The notes beneath the pieces are model-generated. The model was not told the DNA's origin and ran no database searches. It saw nothing but the letters and a program-made list of their open reading frames with translations. From assembly GCA_002412495.1 (NCBI GenBank), contig DHVE01000084.1, forward strand, positions 20,156 through 57,380: DNA of 37,225 bases, given 5' to 3'. Source of the stretch: Betaproteobacteria bacterium UBA5216 (GTDB lineage Bacteria; Pseudomonadota; Gammaproteobacteria; Burkholderiales; SG8-41). Shown here one piece after another: positions 24,793 through 33,053 of the stretch (its first letter is position 1; every line of letters starts with the position of its first letter). A program made the translations under genes and the position numbers.

Positions 24793-25632
24793 TTATGCGT
24801 CCGTCGCACGCTGTTCAAATTCTGCCGCCGCATCGCCCAGGCGCATGAACACCGCACCGCCATCTTTCAGCGTGCGTATGAGTTTCTCCAGCACAATCAT
24901 GCGATGTCCGCGACCAATCACGAACGGATGAAATGTATAAGTGATGATGCCCCAGTCGAGATGGTCGCGCAGATACGTGAAATCATCGCTCCAGTTCTGT
25001 AACACGTGATGTGCGTTCATATTGCCCGGCAGGATCGTGGTGTTGGTGCGCACGAATTCAAAATGCGGGTAATCGTCGAGCGACCAACTGACCGGCATTT
25101 CAATCAGCTTCGTCGGTTTGCCGAAAACGGCGGGCTTTTCGAGCTCAATCACATCGCCCAGGCGCACGCGATACGGCGTGTAGTCGTCGCCCATCATGCT
25201 ACTGTCGTACGTGAACTTGTGCTTCAGCAGTAATTCCACCGAGTGCGGGCTTAAATCCCAAGACGGTGAACGGTAGCCCTTCGCGTAGGTGCCAGTGAGT
25301 TTTTTGATCTGCTCATTGGCCCGCACCAGCCCGGCTTCCTCCTGCTCGCGAGTCATGGCCGCGGGCGGCACATGCGTCCACCCGTGGTGGCCGATCTCGT
25401 GCCCGGCGTCGGATACCCGTTTGCATTGATCCAGGTAGGTTTCGAGGGTGTGACCCGGGATATACCAACTGCTCGGCACGTCGTATTTCTTCAGCAAATC
25501 CAGAATTCGCGGCGCGCCCACATTCGCGCCAAACTCACCACGTGAAATCGGCGATGGCGAAGTCATGCCGCGCGAGATAAATCCCGACATGGCGTCGAAG
25601 TCGAAGGTCAAACAGGCGATGTGTCTGGGCAT
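24793..25632 (-). CDS. Polysaccharide deacetylase (NodB/PuuE-like) family hydrolase
   Basis: A 279-residue carbohydrate esterase 4-fold protein without a signal peptide. The metal site is present: LTFDFDA with Asp11/Asp13, and HHGWTH with His83 and His87. Later, GYRSPSWDLS (the arginine and proline segment) and ITYTFHPFVIGRGHRM (catalytic-type His) fit the family. The cytoplasmic location and the form of these motifs are closer to the branch acting on amide or cyclic imide substrates (PuuE and imidase-like) than to peptidoglycan deacetylases; this is inference. It is 30 bases after the asparaginase-like gene and probably shares its operon, which would suit a role in amide hydrolysis. Confidence 0.88.
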   Translation of the reverse strand: MPRHIACLTFDFDAMSGFISRGMTSPSPISRGEFGANVGAPRILDLLKKYDVPSSWYIPGHTLETYLDQCKRVSDAGHEIGHHGWTHVPPAAMTREQEEAGLVRANEQIKKLTGTYAKGYRSPSWDLSPHSVELLLKHKFTYDSSMMGDDYTPYRVRLGDVIELEKPAVFGKPTKLIEMPVSWSLDDYPHFEFVRTNTTILPGNMNAHHVLQNWSDDFTYLRDHLDWGIITYTFHPFVIGRGHRMIVLEKLIRTLKDGGAVFMRLGDAAAEFEQRATDA

Positions 25633-25662
25633 AAGCTTGATTATAAGTCAGCCGCGCAAGAA

Positions 25663-27375
25663 TCAATGCGTATCAAATATCGCCTGATAGGCGGCAATCT
25701 TTTCTCTGACAGCCGCGACCTCTGACGCCGTGGGTTTTGTGTAGTCAGCCGCGGGCGGCAACGCGCCCAGTTTTAGCAGACACGCCATCAGCAGCAAACG
25801 TGCCTTATTCGCGGTGAGATTGCTGCCGCCGATAGTCAGCCCGTCACGGCTTCGGGGAATCATGCCCTCGGCGTTGCCGCGTCCCACACGAACCACCGGC
25901 ATGCCGCAGAACGTGGCCTCTATCAGCGCCGCGTCAATCGGCCGTACCACCTTGGCGTTGCCTGCCTGCCCTTCAGCGACAAATCCGGCCAGCGGCGCGT
26001 GCGCGAGGTTGTGCGCGATGCGCGCGAGGATCTCGACTTCGCCCGCGCTGCCGATATCCGTGCTGGCGGGCAAATAGCGTGCGGTTCTTGCAAAACGTAC
26101 TTCAGGCAGTGCGTCGGGCAACAACCAGCCGCTCTCATCCTTGACACGCACCGGCACTGGCGTGATGACGCCATTAACGCGCCGCACGCCGGTGACACTG
26201 TGCGGCAGCTTGCGCAGATTGACGGCGGAACAATGGGTGTGCCGCCGACCAGGCACATACGTCATCACCGGCCCGCCGGGTGGATGGCCCATGCTTCCGA
26301 TGATGCCGCCGTGCCCGCCGGTCGCAGTGTAGCCGCCGGGGCGCGCATCGGCTTTTTGCACCTCGCGCGCCGCGATAATCAACTGATCGAGGATCGCGAC
26401 AACACCAGCGGCATTGTCACCGCGCTCATCCCGCCACGCATCGGACAATATCCAGTTCACTGAATCGACGATGTTGCGATCACCGTCGTTGGCGAGGCTG
26501 CCGTGCGGACGCTGCGATGAATTGCCGCAGATCGGCAGTGCGGTGTCGATCAGCAAGTTCATCCACATCAGCATTTCTTCGAGATTGGGGCTGCCTTCCA
26601 GCCAGATGCCGCCGGCGTAACGTCCGCTGTCCATCGCCGCCTGCACTAGATTGACCACGCGCGCCATCATCGCGCGCGGCGGATCGCGCCACAGATGAAA
26701 CGGCCGGTAGTTGAAAAAATCATGGCCCAAGCGTTCGGGCGCGATGTCTGCGTCACCCAAGTCGCTGCGTTCGCCTGCGGCCAGGCCCTTCTTGTAGCCG
26801 CCGGACGGCACGACACGCACAAAATCATAGTCCGCACGCGACGCCAGCAGGTTATTCAGGCCGCTGGTCTCGCCCAAACCCAGGCGGTCGATTTCCTCGA
26901 ACAGACGCGATGCATCCGGATAAAACGGCTGACGCGCCAACTGCTCGGGCGCGCCCGCATACGCCATGTCGTCCTCCCACGCCTTGCCATCCGCCTGCCG
27001 TGCCATATACGGCAACAGATACACCCCGTCTTCCGGCTTCAACGTCACTTCATACACCGGCTCGTCGGACGCCGCGCGGCGCTCACGGGTGAATTTCCCA
27101 TCGACGCCCATATAACCATCCGGTGGCGCATACAACTCCGCCGCGTCGCGCTCCAGTGGATGCGCACTGAACTGGCGCACGTATACGGTAACCGGCGCGG
27201 CAAGCTGCTGCGGACGCAGTGCGTCGAATCGCAAGGGCGTGCCGTCGGCATGGGTAAGCAGCGGCAGGCCGTATTTCTCACGCGCCTTGTTGCTGGTCAC
27301 CAGCGGCACGGTGTTTTGCACCGTCGCGGTTGGTCCCGAGAAAACAACGATGCGCTTGCGCGAGTTTACAGACAC
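25663..27375 (-). CDS. Asparaginase-like domain protein, altered active-site motif
   Basis: A 570-residue protein. The C-terminal half has an asparaginase-type frame: GGIWLEGSPNLEEM (about 255-268) matches the GTDTxEET region, then NDGDRNIVDSVNWI matches DGPxNLxDA, and near the end VVRVGRGNAEGMIP and GSNLTANKARLLLMACLLK match the asparaginase C-terminal subdomain. The N-terminus (RIVVFSGPTATVQNT) resembles the TGGTI strand, keeping the Thr. The usual Thr-Asp pair is replaced by Ser-Pro, and about 245 residues separate the two motifs against about 77 in L-asparaginase, so the activity is doubtful or different. The GTG start at 27375 follows the Bug stop by two bases; a start at 27420 would overlap that gene. 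Confidence 0.7.
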   Translation of the reverse strand: MSVNSRKRIVVFSGPTATVQNTVPLVTSNKAREKYGLPLLTHADGTPLRFDALRPQQLAAPVTVYVRQFSAHPLERDAAELYAPPDGYMGVDGKFTRERRAASDEPVYEVTLKPEDGVYLLPYMARQADGKAWEDDMAYAGAPEQLARQPFYPDASRLFEEIDRLGLGETSGLNNLLASRADYDFVRVVPSGGYKKGLAAGERSDLGDADIAPERLGHDFFNYRPFHLWRDPPRAMMARVVNLVQAAMDSGRYAGGIWLEGSPNLEEMLMWMNLLIDTALPICGNSSQRPHGSLANDGDRNIVDSVNWILSDAWRDERGDNAAGVVAILDQLIIAAREVQKADARPGGYTATGGHGGIIGSMGHPPGGPVMTYVPGRRHTHCSAVNLRKLPHSVTGVRRVNGVITPVPVRVKDESGWLLPDALPEVRFARTARYLPASTDIGSAGEVEILARIAHNLAHAPLAGFVAEGQAGNAKVVRPIDAALIEATFCGMPVVRVGRGNAEGMIPRSRDGLTIGGSNLTANKARLLLMACLLKLGALPPAADYTKPTASEVAAVREKIAAYQAIFDTH

Positions 27376-27377
27376 GC

Positions 27378-28352
27378 TTATTCCGGCTGTATGCCGGCTG
27401 CCTTGATTTGCGCTGCCCACTTCTTGATTTCAGCAATCTGAAACGCGCGGAATTCCTCGGGTGTCATCGGCCCCGGTTCCTGACCCAGCGCTCTCAACTT
27501 GGCGATTACATCGGGCGAGGCAACAGCCTTGTTGGCGGCCTCGTTCAGCCTTGCAATAACCGCCTTGGGCATGCCCGCGCGCGCAAATAAACCGTTCCAC
27601 ACACTGATATCGAAGCCGGGGATTTCTTCCGCCATCGAGGGTATGTCCGGTACCAACGTCGAACGTTTCGCCGTGGTAACCGCCAGCGCCCGAACCTTGC
27701 CACCCTGCGCTTGCGTGATCGCCACCGCCGAATCCGCGAAGGTAAAAGCGATCTGGCCGCCGATGATGTCGGTTACCGCCTGCGGCACGCCCTTGTACGG
27801 CACTTCCACCACCGTAATCCCCGCGCGCACTTTCAATTCCGCAAGCCCGACTTGCATGCCCGCCGAGGCGTAGGCCGCAGACAATTGTCCAGGGCGTGCT
27901 TTCGCATGCGCGACAAACTCGGACAAATTCCGCGCGGGGAAATCCGCGCGGACCACCAACATCAACGCCGATGTGATGAAGCGCCCCACCGTATCAAAAT
28001 CCTTCACCGGATCGTAAGGCAACTTTTTGAACAGACTGACATTCGCCGCCATCGCGGTGTTGCTGCCGGCCAGCAGCGTGTAGCCATCGGGGGCGCTGCG
28101 CGTGGCTTCCACCGCGCCGATGATGCTTTGTGCGCCGGGCCGGTTGTCGATCACGATGTTTTGTCCGAGCGTTTGCTGCATGTGCAGGGTGACGATGCGC
28201 GCGATGGAATCGGGCGCACTGCCGGCCGGAAACGGCACGATCATGCGGATGGGGCGCTGCGGATAATCCTGCGCGTCGACAAGGCTTGCCGTGGCGACAA
28301 GCGCTAACGCGCTGAGGAAGATACGAATCGGAAGGCGCGGTAGTGTTGGCAT
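27378..28352 (-). CDS. Tripartite tricarboxylate transporter (Bug family) substrate-binding protein
   Basis: A 324-residue Bug protein with a signal peptide (MPTLPRLPIRIFLSALALVA, cut near VDA-QD) and mature start DYPQRPIRMIVPFPAGSAPD. The usual HxPYKG motif is EVPYKG, with Glu in place of His, and the first loop is AGSAPDSIAR with an inserted Ala-Pro; this suggests a ligand different from the other four Bug proteins here. It lies between the CocE-type hydrolase (33-base AT-rich gap) and the asparaginase-like protein (2-base gap), so it is the likely uptake protein for whatever this cluster degrades. No permease subunits are present. Confidence 0.91.
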   Translation of the reverse strand: MPTLPRLPIRIFLSALALVATASLVDAQDYPQRPIRMIVPFPAGSAPDSIARIVTLHMQQTLGQNIVIDNRPGAQSIIGAVEATRSAPDGYTLLAGSNTAMAANVSLFKKLPYDPVKDFDTVGRFITSALMLVVRADFPARNLSEFVAHAKARPGQLSAAYASAGMQVGLAELKVRAGITVVEVPYKGVPQAVTDIIGGQIAFTFADSAVAITQAQGGKVRALAVTTAKRSTLVPDIPSMAEEIPGFDISVWNGLFARAGMPKAVIARLNEAANKAVASPDVIAKLRALGQEPGPMTPEEFRAFQIAEIKKWAAQIKAAGIQPE

Positions 28353-28385
28353 AAATTACTAATAAAAACAATTAGTTACATGTAA

Positions 28386-30161
28386 TCACCGAGCCGGAAT
28401 GACCGGCAGCAGCACATACGGCTTGCGCTGCGCATCGAAATGCAATGTGTTCGTGCCACCAAAAATTTCCGGCGGACGATCTTGCGGATGCGTGTGCAGA
28501 AACGGCCCCACGCCAGTCAGCGAGTACATCACGCCGGGAATTTCGACTTTGGGCCCCGGATGCGCGAAATCCTTGCCGCGCACCGCAAGGCCCAGCCGGT
28601 AGCCCACAGGAACCACAATGCACGTCGGCCAGATTTCGACATCGAGCTCAACGGGCACGTTCGGTGCGAGCGGCTGCGCTTCGTCATGCGTGTGCCACGG
28701 CCGGTAAGGCAGGCTCTTCGCGGCATCCAGCTTGCGATGCGAGGCGCGAAGCCACCCGATGCCGATCGGCACGCGCGGATCATTCGAGCCACGATAGGTC
28801 ACCTCGCTACCATCCGGCGCAAACAAACGCAGCACCAAAAATATATCTGCGTCGCGGGTGCTCGACGACACAAACAATTTGGCGGCAACCGGGCCGGTAA
28901 ATTCAGTTTCTGCTTCAAACGGCGGTGTGAGGAATAACAAGCCATCTCCCATGGCGGCATAAGCGATCTTGGTATCGACGGAAGGCGCCACGGTTGAAAG
29001 ACTCGAATCTTCGGGATTCAGGTAATACTTCGTCCATTGCGTGCGCGCGAGCGGCCATTCGTTTTCCGCGCGCTCGACAAAACGGTCCGGGTGGCGCACT
29101 TGCAGCAGCACCCGCGGTTGGTTGTCCCAGCCTGTGTTTTCGCCTTTCAGGAAATGGCCAAAGAATTTCTTCTGTAATGTCTCACCGTATTTCGTGTAAA
29201 AACTTTCCCAGTGCCCGCCGCCGTGCGCTTCCAGCCATTTTTGTTGGGCGGGGGCATGCATAAAACCCTCGAAGTTGCCGCGCGTGTGCAGGCCCATGCC
29301 GCCCCAGTTCGCCGCTGACAAGAACGGCACTTTCACTTTGCTCCAGTCCGGCGAATGCGCACGATGCTCCGCATCATCAAACGGATGATCGAGGACCCAC
29401 TGCGTGATATCGATGCGATTTTTTGCAAGTACCTCTTCCGGCAGCGTCGGCGGGCCGGCGATAAGATCGCCCGTTGCGCGACTACGCAAACTGCGTTCTC
29501 CCACGCCGAACTGTGCGCGCTTGATGGCGCGCGGCACCCAGTCGGTCAGAAACATGCTCATGATGCCGCCGTGACGCGTGGCGTCACGATAAAAATCGCC
29601 AGCGCCTTCCCACGCGCAAATGGCGGTGAGATGCGGCGGCTCCAGGCACGCGACCTGCCACGCGTTCATCGCATAGTAAGAAATGCCGTTCAGCCCCACC
29701 TTGCCGCTGCACCATGGCTGCGCTGCGCACCATTCAATGCAGTCATACAGATCCTGCGTCTCGCGCGGCGACCAGAAATCGATGAGCCCCGGCGAATGCC
29801 CGGTGCCGCGCGAATCGACGCGCACGCACACGTAGTTGTCGGGGACCCATTTTTCGGGATCCACCAATTCCCAACTCTGATACAGGTTGCTAGAGCCCTC
29901 GAGCACATCCGGATGCAACTTGACCAGCAGGTTCCAGTTGCCCGCATTGCCTTCCTGAAATGCAAGGCCTTTGGCGTAGGGGCCGTAGGTAAGTATCACC
30001 GGATAGCGGCCTTCCTGCACCGGACGGAAAACATCACAGCGCAGGACGAGCCCATCACTGGCGGGAATGGGCGCATCCCAATGCACGCGCATGCCGTCAC
30101 GCACTTCGATTCTTTCGCTGATACTGTCGCTATGGTTACGCTCGTTGTTGGCCTGCGCCAT
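28386..30161 (-). CDS. CocE/NonD family hydrolase (peptidase S15-like alpha/beta hydrolase)
   Basis: A 591-residue hydrolase, no signal peptide. The alpha/beta fold opens at VLRCDVFRPVQEGRYPVILT and carries VRVDSRGTGHSPG. The nucleophile is Ser161 in GLNGISYYAM. A His candidate lies in EAHGGGHWESFY. The strand where cocaine esterase has its catalytic Asp reads SAANWGGMGLHTRGN, so that Asp is not at the usual place. A C-terminal jelly-roll domain follows (GPVAAKLFVSSSTRDADIFL onward). Family members hydrolyse esters, or amides such as glutaryl-7-ACA. Start ATG 30161 follows GAAGGG. It is the first gene of the reverse-strand hydrolase cluster. Confidence 0.9.
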   Translation of the reverse strand: MAQANNERNHSDSISERIEVRDGMRVHWDAPIPASDGLVLRCDVFRPVQEGRYPVILTYGPYAKGLAFQEGNAGNWNLLVKLHPDVLEGSSNLYQSWELVDPEKWVPDNYVCVRVDSRGTGHSPGLIDFWSPRETQDLYDCIEWCAAQPWCSGKVGLNGISYYAMNAWQVACLEPPHLTAICAWEGAGDFYRDATRHGGIMSMFLTDWVPRAIKRAQFGVGERSLRSRATGDLIAGPPTLPEEVLAKNRIDITQWVLDHPFDDAEHRAHSPDWSKVKVPFLSAANWGGMGLHTRGNFEGFMHAPAQQKWLEAHGGGHWESFYTKYGETLQKKFFGHFLKGENTGWDNQPRVLLQVRHPDRFVERAENEWPLARTQWTKYYLNPEDSSLSTVAPSVDTKIAYAAMGDGLLFLTPPFEAETEFTGPVAAKLFVSSSTRDADIFLVLRLFAPDGSEVTYRGSNDPRVPIGIGWLRASHRKLDAAKSLPYRPWHTHDEAQPLAPNVPVELDVEIWPTCIVVPVGYRLGLAVRGKDFAHPGPKVEIPGVMYSLTGVGPFLHTHPQDRPPEIFGGTNTLHFDAQRKPYVLLPVIPAR

Positions 30162-30290
30162 TGCTACCCTTCCCTGCGATGTTGCGATTATCGGATGCCG
30201 TCAATTCTAGCCGATTCCACGATGGCGAAAGGAGCGTCCCCGATTTGTCCGGGGTAAAATAACGGCATCCATCTAACTGTGAGCATCATC

Positions 30291-31619
30291 ATGCCCCCCA
30301 ACGACCTGTCTCTCGAAGCCCACTGGATGCCCTTCACCGCCAACCGCGCTTTCAAGGCTGCGCCGCGCATGATGGTGGGCGCCAAGGACATGCATTACGT
30401 CACCGACGATGGCCGCAAAGTACTCGACGGCACGTCCGGCCTGTGGTGCACGAATGCCGGCCACTGCCGCACAAAAATTGTCGAGGCCGTGCAGAAGCAG
30501 GCCGCGACAATGGATTACTCGCCGGCGTTTCAGATGGGCCACCCCGGATCGTTCCGCGTGGCGACACGTATAGCCCAAATGCTGCCCGGCGATCTGGATC
30601 ACGTGTTTTTCTGTAACTCCGGCTCAGAGGCGGTGGACACCGCACTGAAAATTGCGCTGGCCTATCACCGCACGCGAGGCGAAGGCCACCGCAATGTATT
30701 CATTGGCCGCGAACGCGGTTACCACGGCGTGGGTTTCGGCGGCATCTCCGTTGGAGGCATGCCCGCCAACCGCAAGATGTATGGCAGCATGCTGCCTCGC
30801 GTGGATCACCTTCCCCACACTCACAACCTCGCCGAAAACGCCTTCACGCGCGGTGAACCGAATTGGGGCGCGCACCTGGCCGATGACCTCGAAACCCGCA
30901 TCATTGCATTGCACGATGCTTCGAATATCGCTGCCGTCATCGTCGAGCCGATGGCCGGTTCAGCCGGTGTATTGGTGCCGCCCAAGGGTTATCTCAAACG
31001 CCTGCGCGAGATTTGCGACAAACACAATCTACTGCTGATCTTCGACGAGGTGATTACCGGCTTTGGCCGCACCGGTTATGCCTTCGCCGCCGAGACTTTT
31101 GGCGTGACACCTGACATCATCACCATGGCCAAGGGCATCACCAACGCCATGGTGCCGATGGGCGCGGTGGCGGTGCGCAAGGGCATTTACGAAACCGTAG
31201 TCAACAACGCGCCACCGGACACAGTAGAGCTATTCCACGGCTACACCTACTCTGGCCATCCGCTCGCCACGTCCGCCGCAGAAGCCACGCTTGATCTGTA
31301 CGAGGAAGAAAACCTGTTCGCCCGCGCCCGTGAACTCGCGCCCTACTTCGAGCAAGCCGTACACGCCCTTCGCGAAATGCCCAACGTCATCGACATTCGC
31401 AACATCGGCATGGTCGCCGGTATCGAACTCGAACCCAAGCCGGGGAAACCCGCCGAGCGCGCGTTCAAGACCTATCTGAAATGTTTCGAAAAAGGCGTGC
31501 TGATCCGCACCACCGGCGACATCATTGCGCTGTCGCCGCCGTTGATTGTCAGCAAGGCGCAGATCGACGAACTGGTGGGAACCTTGGCAGGGGCGCTGCG
31601 GGAGGTCGCCGTCGAGTAA
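30291..31619 (+). CDS. Omega-amino acid--pyruvate aminotransferase (class III, PLP-dependent)
   Basis: Transfers the amino group of beta-alanine or another omega-amino acid or amine to pyruvate. The 442-residue protein begins with HWMPFTANRAFKAAPRM, a signature of the beta-alanine/omega-amino acid branch. PLP contacts: NSGSEAVDTALK, GYHGVGFGG, Asp252 in IFDEVITGFGRTGY, and Lys281 in TMAKGITNAMVPMG. The ATG at 30291 is preferred, with GTGAG upstream as ribosome site; GTG at 30279 would add four residues. It is divergent from the CocE gene across 129 bases. Its role could be in polyamine, beta-alanine or pyrimidine breakdown. Confidence 0.93.
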   Translation: MPPNDLSLEAHWMPFTANRAFKAAPRMMVGAKDMHYVTDDGRKVLDGTSGLWCTNAGHCRTKIVEAVQKQAATMDYSPAFQMGHPGSFRVATRIAQMLPGDLDHVFFCNSGSEAVDTALKIALAYHRTRGEGHRNVFIGRERGYHGVGFGGISVGGMPANRKMYGSMLPRVDHLPHTHNLAENAFTRGEPNWGAHLADDLETRIIALHDASNIAAVIVEPMAGSAGVLVPPKGYLKRLREICDKHNLLLIFDEVITGFGRTGYAFAAETFGVTPDIITMAKGITNAMVPMGAVAVRKGIYETVVNNAPPDTVELFHGYTYSGHPLATSAAEATLDLYEEENLFARARELAPYFEQAVHALREMPNVIDIRNIGMVAGIELEPKPGKPAERAFKTYLKCFEKGVLIRTTGDIIALSPPLIVSKAQIDELVGTLAGALREVAVE

Positions 31620-31647
31620 TACGCGCTCTTGCCGTCGCGCAAGCCGA

Positions 31648-32088
31648 TTATTGTTCGATCCTGGTAACCTGGATCAGGCACACGGTCAGATCCGGTGTCA
31701 CGCTCATCTTGCCCGTTACCTTGACTTTTTTGGTGAGGTCGATGGTATTGCCGTTGTTGTCGCGAATCTTGATGTCCTCGCGTTTATAGCCGCTTTTCAG
31801 TTTTTCAGCCTGATTTGCGCGCGCGCCCTGCTCGATATCTGCGGTGATACTTTTTTCAGCGCCCGGCGCTTCCGTGAGCTTATAAGCGCATTCCATTCTG
31901 CCGCCGCGATTCGAACAGAAAACGCTTCTGCCGGTACTCAGGTATCCGCCGACTTCAACGATTTTTTTCTCGTTTGCCACCGTGCAGGCTTTTGAAAATT
32001 CAACCGGGATTCCCAGCTCGGACGAGCTGCATGAGGTAAGCACCATGCAAGCAACAACGCCTGCCCGGATTAAACAGAATTTCATCAT
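31648..32088 (-). CDS. Unrecognised lipoprotein, possible small OB-fold
   Basis: A 146-residue protein from ATG 32088. Residues 1-20 form a lipoprotein signal ending in the lipobox LTSC-SS, with Ser at +2, so it probably goes to the outer membrane. The rest has KKIVEVGGYLST, a Cys pair around RSVFCSNRGGRMECAY, then IKIRDNNGNTIDLTKKVKVT and CLIQVTRIE at the end. This order of strands resembles small tRNA_anti-like OB folds; this is my reading of the pattern, not a match I can verify. It lies 25 bases after the next upstream exported-protein gene and is probably co-transcribed with it. Function unknown. Confidence 0.65.
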   Translation of the reverse strand: MMKFCLIRAGVVACMVLTSCSSSELGIPVEFSKACTVANEKKIVEVGGYLSTGRSVFCSNRGGRMECAYKLTEAPGAEKSITADIEQGARANQAEKLKSGYKREDIKIRDNNGNTIDLTKKVKVTGKMSVTPDLTVCLIQVTRIEQ

Positions 32089-32113
32089 CGACACCAGTTC
32101 GGTACGCGCGGCA

Positions 32114-32869
32114 CTATTCCTTTGAATCAAGATATACGATCGTAGGCAGTTTCGCCGAGGGGAAGCGGGTCTTAATTCCCTTCCACAGCGCCTCGCGCGC
32201 ATTGTTCTCGAAATCGTGCATCACGGCATCCAGGGCCTGCCCCGTGTAATTGCCGGTGCGCGTGGTGATCTTGGCGCTGTTCCGCGCTTCGATCGCAAAG
32301 CCGCCCACTGGCTTTTTCGTTTCAATCTCATAAAGAATGCCATCCCCCTCGAACTTGCCGGGTTTGAATGACTTCACGGTCACATCGACCTTGGGTTCGT
32401 CTAATTCGCCGACGACGAAAAGCACGTACTTCGCGCGAACCAACTGTTCCAGCGCCGGCCGGTGGCGCTCTGATTGGTACTTCGACTTGTCTTCTCCCTT
32501 GGCAAGGCCGATGCCTCGCGCGGCCAAGGCAAGCCGATAAGGATCGTCCTCGATATGAAAAAGCTTGAATGGCACTGCGTTCGTCAGTGACGACAAGGGA
32601 TTCTTCAGTTGACCGCTCTCCGCATGTACGATAACGGCGTTACCCGTGGCCTTAGTGAAATCGAGCGTGGGCACATCGCCTTTCGGCCATTTGGCGCGAT
32701 CACTGATCACCTGCTTGCGCAGCGCACTGAGCGTCTGACGCTTTTCCAAGGCATGGGACGTCAAGTCGTCCATTGCAAGGCCTGACTTCGGCGTGCCCGC
32801 TGCCCATGCGCCGCTCGCATACACCGTGACAGCAAGCAATGCCAGTATCAGTCGTTTAATCTGCCGCAT
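32114..32869 (-). CDS. Unrecognised exported protein
   Basis: A 251-residue protein. The start is ATG 32869, placed by a strong GGAGG ribosome site four bases upstream; it begins a signal peptide (MRQIKRLILALLAVTVYASG, cut near AWA-AG). I do not recognise the family. Visible traits: a helical, charged region (SHALEKRQTLSALRKQVISD), a central alpha/beta part with YVLFVVGELDEPKVDVTVKS and GILYEIETKKPVGGFAIEAR, and an C-terminal helix (LDAVMHDFENNAREALWKGI) followed by a final strand. It is soluble and probably periplasmic. It is followed after 25 bases by the lipoprotein gene, so the two may form an envelope-located pair. Confidence 0.7.
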   Translation of the reverse strand: MRQIKRLILALLAVTVYASGAWAAGTPKSGLAMDDLTSHALEKRQTLSALRKQVISDRAKWPKGDVPTLDFTKATGNAVIVHAESGQLKNPLSSLTNAVPFKLFHIEDDPYRLALAARGIGLAKGEDKSKYQSERHRPALEQLVRAKYVLFVVGELDEPKVDVTVKSFKPGKFEGDGILYEIETKKPVGGFAIEARNSAKITTRTGNYTGQALDAVMHDFENNAREALWKGIKTRFPSAKLPTIVYLDSKE

Positions 32870-32943
32870 GATCCCTCCACGAGCACACATTAGCGTCATT
32901 ACGGTTCCGGTGTGCATATTGCGTGAACCTACTGCACATACAA

Positions 32944-32949
32944 ATTATA
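32944..32949 (-). promoter_or_regulatory. Candidate -10 (TATAAT) for the exported pair
   Basis: A perfect TATAAT on the reverse strand 75 bases before the start of the exported protein, in an AT-rich patch, with no good -35 at the usual spacing. A 6-base dyad TGTGCA (32911-32916)/TGCACA (32933-32938) lies just downstream, around the expected transcription start. Confidence 0.3.
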
Positions 32950-33053
32950 TTAGCAAAATCTGCTGAAGGGATATCGGTACCACAGGCGTGCAGTGCGAGC
33001 GCTGTCGTGCCGGTACGCACACAACCACCTCGCCCTGCGTAAGTGTCCGCGAA

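Noticed and set aside
26695..27441. A 248-residue forward open frame
   Set aside because: Antisense to the asparaginase-like gene; no recognisable domain or ribosome site.
31621..31650. Bidirectional terminator between the aminotransferase and the lipoprotein (CTTGC/GCAAG hairpin)
   Set aside because: Only five pairs and no T-tract on either strand; too weak to call.
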